Positions 4,751 through 6,908 of a stretch of DNA of 6,908 bases are shown piece after piece. The stretch covers positions 1 through 6,908 of the forward strand of contig JBDUDR010000148.1 in the NCBI GenBank assembly GCA_040002845.1, in the 5' to 3' direction. Position numbers and translations under genes: made by a program. The notes beneath the pieces are model-generated. The model was given only the letters and a program-made list of their open reading frames with translations, made no database searches and was not told the DNA's origin. Positions within the stretch are counted from its first letter, which is position 1; the number at the start of each line of letters is the position of its first letter. The DNA comes from JBDUDR01 sp040002845. GTDB lineage: Bacteria > Actinomycetota > Actinomycetes > Propionibacteriales > Nocardioidaceae.

Positions 4751-6628
4751 ATGTCGGTCGAAGTAGTTCTCCCCGCACTCGGCGAAAGCGTGACCGAGGG
4801 CACCGTGACCCAGTGGCTCAAGCAGGTCGGCGACGACGTCGCTGTCGACGAGCCTCTCCTGGAGGTCTCCACGGACAAGGTGGACACCGAGATCCCGTCC
4901 CCAGCCGCCGGCGTACTGCTGGAGATCAAAGCCGCCGAGGACGAGACGGTCGAGGTCGGTGCCGTGCTGGCCGTCATCGGTGACGCCGACGACGGAGGGT
5001 CAGCGGATCAGGCAGGCGACGCGGATCAGTCGGCAGCAGCCGAGAGCGAGGCTGAGCAGGCCCCGGCGGAGGAGGCTGCCCCCGAGCCCGCCGAAGCCGA
5101 GGCTGAGCAGGCCCCGGCGGAGGAGGCTGCCCCCGAGCCCGCTGAGGCCGAGGCTGAGCCGCAACCGGCCGCCGAGCAAGGCTCGACTGGTGAGCCTGCA
5201 GCCACTGGAAGCTCCACATCGGTGACCCTCCCGGCGCTCGGCGAGAGCGTGACCGAAGGCACGGTCACGCAGTGGCTGAAGCAGGTCGGAGACCAAGTGG
5301 CTGTTGACGAGCCGCTGCTGGAGGTCTCGACCGACAAGGTGGACACCGAGATCCCGTCCCCGGTCGCAGGCACCTTGCTCGAGATCAAGGTGGCCGAGGA
5401 CGAGACGGTGGAGATCGGCGCCGAGCTGGCGATCATCGGTGAGGCGGGGGCCGCGCCGAGCGCCCCCGCCGCGGGTGAGCCTGCGCAAGACGAACAAGCC
5501 CAAGCTCAACCGCAGGCGGAGGAACCAGCCCAGCCTGAGCCGGAGCCGGACGAACAGGCTCGGGAACAACCCCCGGCGGCGCCGAGCCCGGAGCCCGCAC
5601 CCAGCCCGACACCGGCACCGAGCCCAGCACCCGCGCCTGTCCCTGCCGTCTCCTCCGCAGTCAGCGAGGCACCGACCGGAGCGGTTGCACAGGGCGGGTC
5701 GTACGTCACGCCGCTAGTGCGCAAGCTGGCGGCTCGTCACGACGTGGATCTGGCCAGTCTGAAGGGGACTGGTGTTGGGGGTCGAGTGCGGAAGCAGGAC
5801 GTGCTCGCGGCCGCGCAAGCCAAGCAAGCCGCCGCCAGCGAGGCGGCCGCACCGACGCCAACCGCAGCCAAGCCGGCTGCCGCAGCGGCACCGACTCCGA
5901 GCCCGCTACGCGGCAAGACCGAGAAGCTCAGCCGGCTCCGCAAGGTCATCGCCACCCGCATGGTCGAGTCGCTGCAGACGTCTGCCCAGCTGACCACGGT
6001 CGTCGAGGTGGACGTGACCGAGATCTCCCGGCTGCGTGATCGCGTGAAGGTGCAGTTTGCCGAGCGCGAGGGCGTCAAGTTGTCGTTCCTGCCGTTCTTC
6101 GCGAAGGCGGTCGTCGACTCGCTGAAGGTCTATCCGCAGCTCAACGCGTCGATCAACACCGAGACCGACGAGGTCACCTACTACGACGCCGAGCACCTCG
6201 GTGTTGCGGTGGACACCGAACGCGGCCTCCTGGTCCCGGTCATCAAGGACGCAGGTGACCTGTCGATCGCCGGACTGGCGCGCAAGATCGCCGACCTGGC
6301 GGCTCGGACCCGCGACAACAAGATCACACCTGATGAGCTGTCGGGCGGCACGTTTACGCTCACCAACACCGGGAGCCGCGGCGCCTTGTTCGACACCCCG
6401 ATCATCAACCAGCCCCAGGTGGGCATCCTCGGCACCGGCAGCGTAGTCAAGCGCCCGGTGGTGATCGACGATCCCAACCTCGGGGAGACGATCGCGGTGC
6501 GCCACATGGTCTACCTCGCGATGACCTACGACCACCGACTCGTCGACGGAGCAGACGCGGCAAGATTCCTGACTGCGGTGAAGCAACGGCTGGAGGAGGC
6601 GAACTTCGAGTCCGAGCTCGGATTCTGA
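4751..6628 (+). CDS. sucB: Dihydrolipoyl acyltransferase, E2 of 2-oxoacid dehydrogenase complex
   Basis: This 625-aa core enzyme carries acyl groups on swinging lipoyl arms and transfers them to CoA. Domains in order: lipoyl domain 1 (about 3-79, lipoylated K43 in 'TDKVDTE'); Ala/Glu-rich linker (80-155); lipoyl domain 2 (about 156-232, K196); Ala/Pro/Glu linker with PxP-type runs (233-315); peripheral E1/E3-binding domain (about 318-354, 'TPLVRKLAARHDVDL...GTGVGGRVRKQDVL'); Ala-rich linker (355-388); catalytic CAT domain (390-625) with 'SRGALFDTPIINQPQ' (542-556) and active-site 'DHRLVDG' (594-600, H595 and D599). It sits directly behind lpdA. The usual label is sucB, but in actinobacteria with an E1o-E2o fusion (OdhA/Kgd) the homologue (DlaT/AceF) is the pyruvate dehydrogenase E2, so substrate is uncertain: acetyl (aceF/dlaT) or succinyl (sucB). 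Lipoyl domains and part of the first linker are internally duplicated. Confidence 0.95.
   Translation: MSVEVVLPALGESVTEGTVTQWLKQVGDDVAVDEPLLEVSTDKVDTEIPSPAAGVLLEIKAAEDETVEVGAVLAVIGDADDGGSADQAGDADQSAAAESEAEQAPAEEAAPEPAEAEAEQAPAEEAAPEPAEAEAEPQPAAEQGSTGEPAATGSSTSVTLPALGESVTEGTVTQWLKQVGDQVAVDEPLLEVSTDKVDTEIPSPVAGTLLEIKVAEDETVEIGAELAIIGEAGAAPSAPAAGEPAQDEQAQAQPQAEEPAQPEPEPDEQAREQPPAAPSPEPAPSPTPAPSPAPAPVPAVSSAVSEAPTGAVAQGGSYVTPLVRKLAARHDVDLASLKGTGVGGRVRKQDVLAAAQAKQAAASEAAAPTPTAAKPAAAAAPTPSPLRGKTEKLSRLRKVIATRMVESLQTSAQLTTVVEVDVTEISRLRDRVKVQFAEREGVKLSFLPFFAKAVVDSLKVYPQLNASINTETDEVTYYDAEHLGVAVDTERGLLVPVIKDAGDLSIAGLARKIADLAARTRDNKITPDELSGGTFTLTNTGSRGALFDTPIINQPQVGILGTGSVVKRPVVIDDPNLGETIAVRHMVYLAMTYDHRLVDGADAARFLTAVKQRLEEANFESELGF
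4769..5446 (+). repeat. Duplicated lipoyl domain, two near-identical copies
   Basis: Residues 7-79 (4769-4987) and 160-232 (5228-5446) of the E2 align without gaps at an offset of 153 codons; I count 8 differences in 73 positions (about 89% identity). The longest exact DNA match I found is 29 bp around the lipoyl lysine (4874-4902 and 5333-5361). Copies this similar point to recent duplication or ongoing homogenisation. Confidence 0.85.
5048..5149 (+). repeat. 51-bp tandem repeat in the first E2 linker
   Basis: Two adjacent 51-bp units (5048-5098 and 5099-5149) encode a 17-residue Ala/Glu/Pro-rich repeat (from EAEQAPAEEAAPEP). They differ at only two bases near the end of the unit, both synonymous (GCC/GCT, GAA/GAG). 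A third copy starts with 9 matching bases at 5150-5158 and then diverges. The unit is a multiple of three, so copy-number change would alter linker length without breaking the frame. Confidence 0.85.
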
Positions 6629-6690
6629 CCCCCGCCCGAGTCAGCGGCTACCCGTCGTTGGAGATCAGGAGGGACGGCGAGAAGGGCCAC

Positions 6691-6908
6691 TCAACGCGCG
6701 ACGGCGCCGACAAATGCGATGATGGCCAGGACCGTCAGCGATACCGAAATGACGGGAGGCACGACCGAGAAAGGCAGGGGCTTGCCCTGGAGCATCGCCG
6801 TCTCCAGTCGTCTCCACCGGTGATAGCAGGTGGCTGCGGTGAAGATGCCGAGGGCGTACAACCCGCTGCCGATCACGATGACCAAGGCTCGGCCTCCGAG
6901 CACGTGCT
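6691..6908 (-). CDS. DUF202-like membrane protein, partial (5' end outside window)
   Basis: Only the C-terminal 70 or so residues are visible; the frame is open to the window edge, and a GTG at 6903 is just an internal codon if the family alignment is right. Two hydrophobic segments flank a conserved charged loop: 'ALVIVIGSGLYALGIFTAATC' and 'VVPPVISVSLTVLAIIAFVGAV', joined by 'YHRWRRLETAMLQGKPLPFS'. The RRWRR-x-E-x-AM pattern before the last helix is typical of DUF202 (YidH-like) inner-membrane proteins, which have three helices and an N-terminal 'RTxLAWxRT' motif expected beyond the edge. Function of the family is unknown. It converges with the E2 gene across 62 bp (6629-6690), in which I see no clear terminator hairpin. 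Confidence 0.75.
   Translation of the reverse strand, partial: HVLGGRALVIVIGSGLYALGIFTAATCYHRWRRLETAMLQGKPLPFSVVPPVISVSLTVLAIIAFVGAVAR

Noticed and set aside
5000..5569. Minus-strand frame rich in Leu/Arg/Gly opposite the E2 linkers
   Set aside because: It is the complement of the repetitive Ala/Glu/Pro-coding linker DNA and lipoyl domain; no SD or protein-family character.
6666..6673. AGGAGGGA, a strong SD-like sequence on the plus strand after the E2 gene
   Set aside because: No ATG, GTG or TTG start with a worthwhile reading frame follows at usable distance.
6629..6690. Terminator between the convergent E2 and DUF202 genes
   Set aside because: The best hairpin (CCGTC...GACGG with a 17-nt loop) is too weak and has no U-run on either strand.

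Overview
This is a high-GC window with GTG starts, dense coding and compact intergenic gaps. The protein signatures are actinobacterial: a dihydrolipoamide dehydrogenase with the 'GGTCLHRGCIPTK' redox motif, an E2 with the 'SRGALFDTPIINQPQ' core, and the gcvT-pepA-(lpd)-E2 gene order that is also known from Mycobacterium and Streptomyces. A Propionibacteriales/Nocardioidaceae-like host is a guess; the phylum is much firmer than the family.

Layout. Positions 1-35 hold two copies of a 12-bp direct repeat, 21 bp apart, directly behind the gcvT stop. gcvT (36-1202, minus) encodes the aminomethyltransferase of the glycine cleavage system. It is divergent from pepA (1288-2787, plus), a leucyl aminopeptidase of family M17, across only 85 bp. 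The 3' end of pepA overlaps by 10 bp the 3' end of a small conserved gene of unknown function on the minus strand (2778-3098). That gene is divergent from lpdA (3331-4719, plus) across 232 bp, which contain the window's clearest regulatory-looking structure: a 16-bp perfect dyad, a 19-bp imperfect dyad, and a strong Shine-Dalgarno with its own ATG in a frame different from lpdA. The E2 acyltransferase gene (4751-6628, plus; usually annotated sucB, equivalent to dlaT/aceF) follows lpdA after 31 bp and is almost certainly in the same operon. A minus-strand DUF202-like membrane protein, cut by the window's right edge, converges on it (6691-6908).

How the genes fit together. lpdA and the E2 gene encode E3 and E2 of a 2-oxoacid dehydrogenase complex (pyruvate and/or 2-oxoglutarate). 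GcvT belongs to another lipoyl-dependent system that also needs E3 to reoxidise its carrier (GcvH). The window is thus mostly a lipoyl-centred central-carbon/one-carbon locus plus a housekeeping peptidase. No E1 genes, gcvH/gcvP or lipoate synthesis genes are present.

Nothing here amounts to a new defence, mobile or biosynthetic system. The parts most worth a second look are the lpdA upstream region, the recently duplicated segments inside the E2 gene, the uncharacterised 106-aa protein, and the edge repeat.
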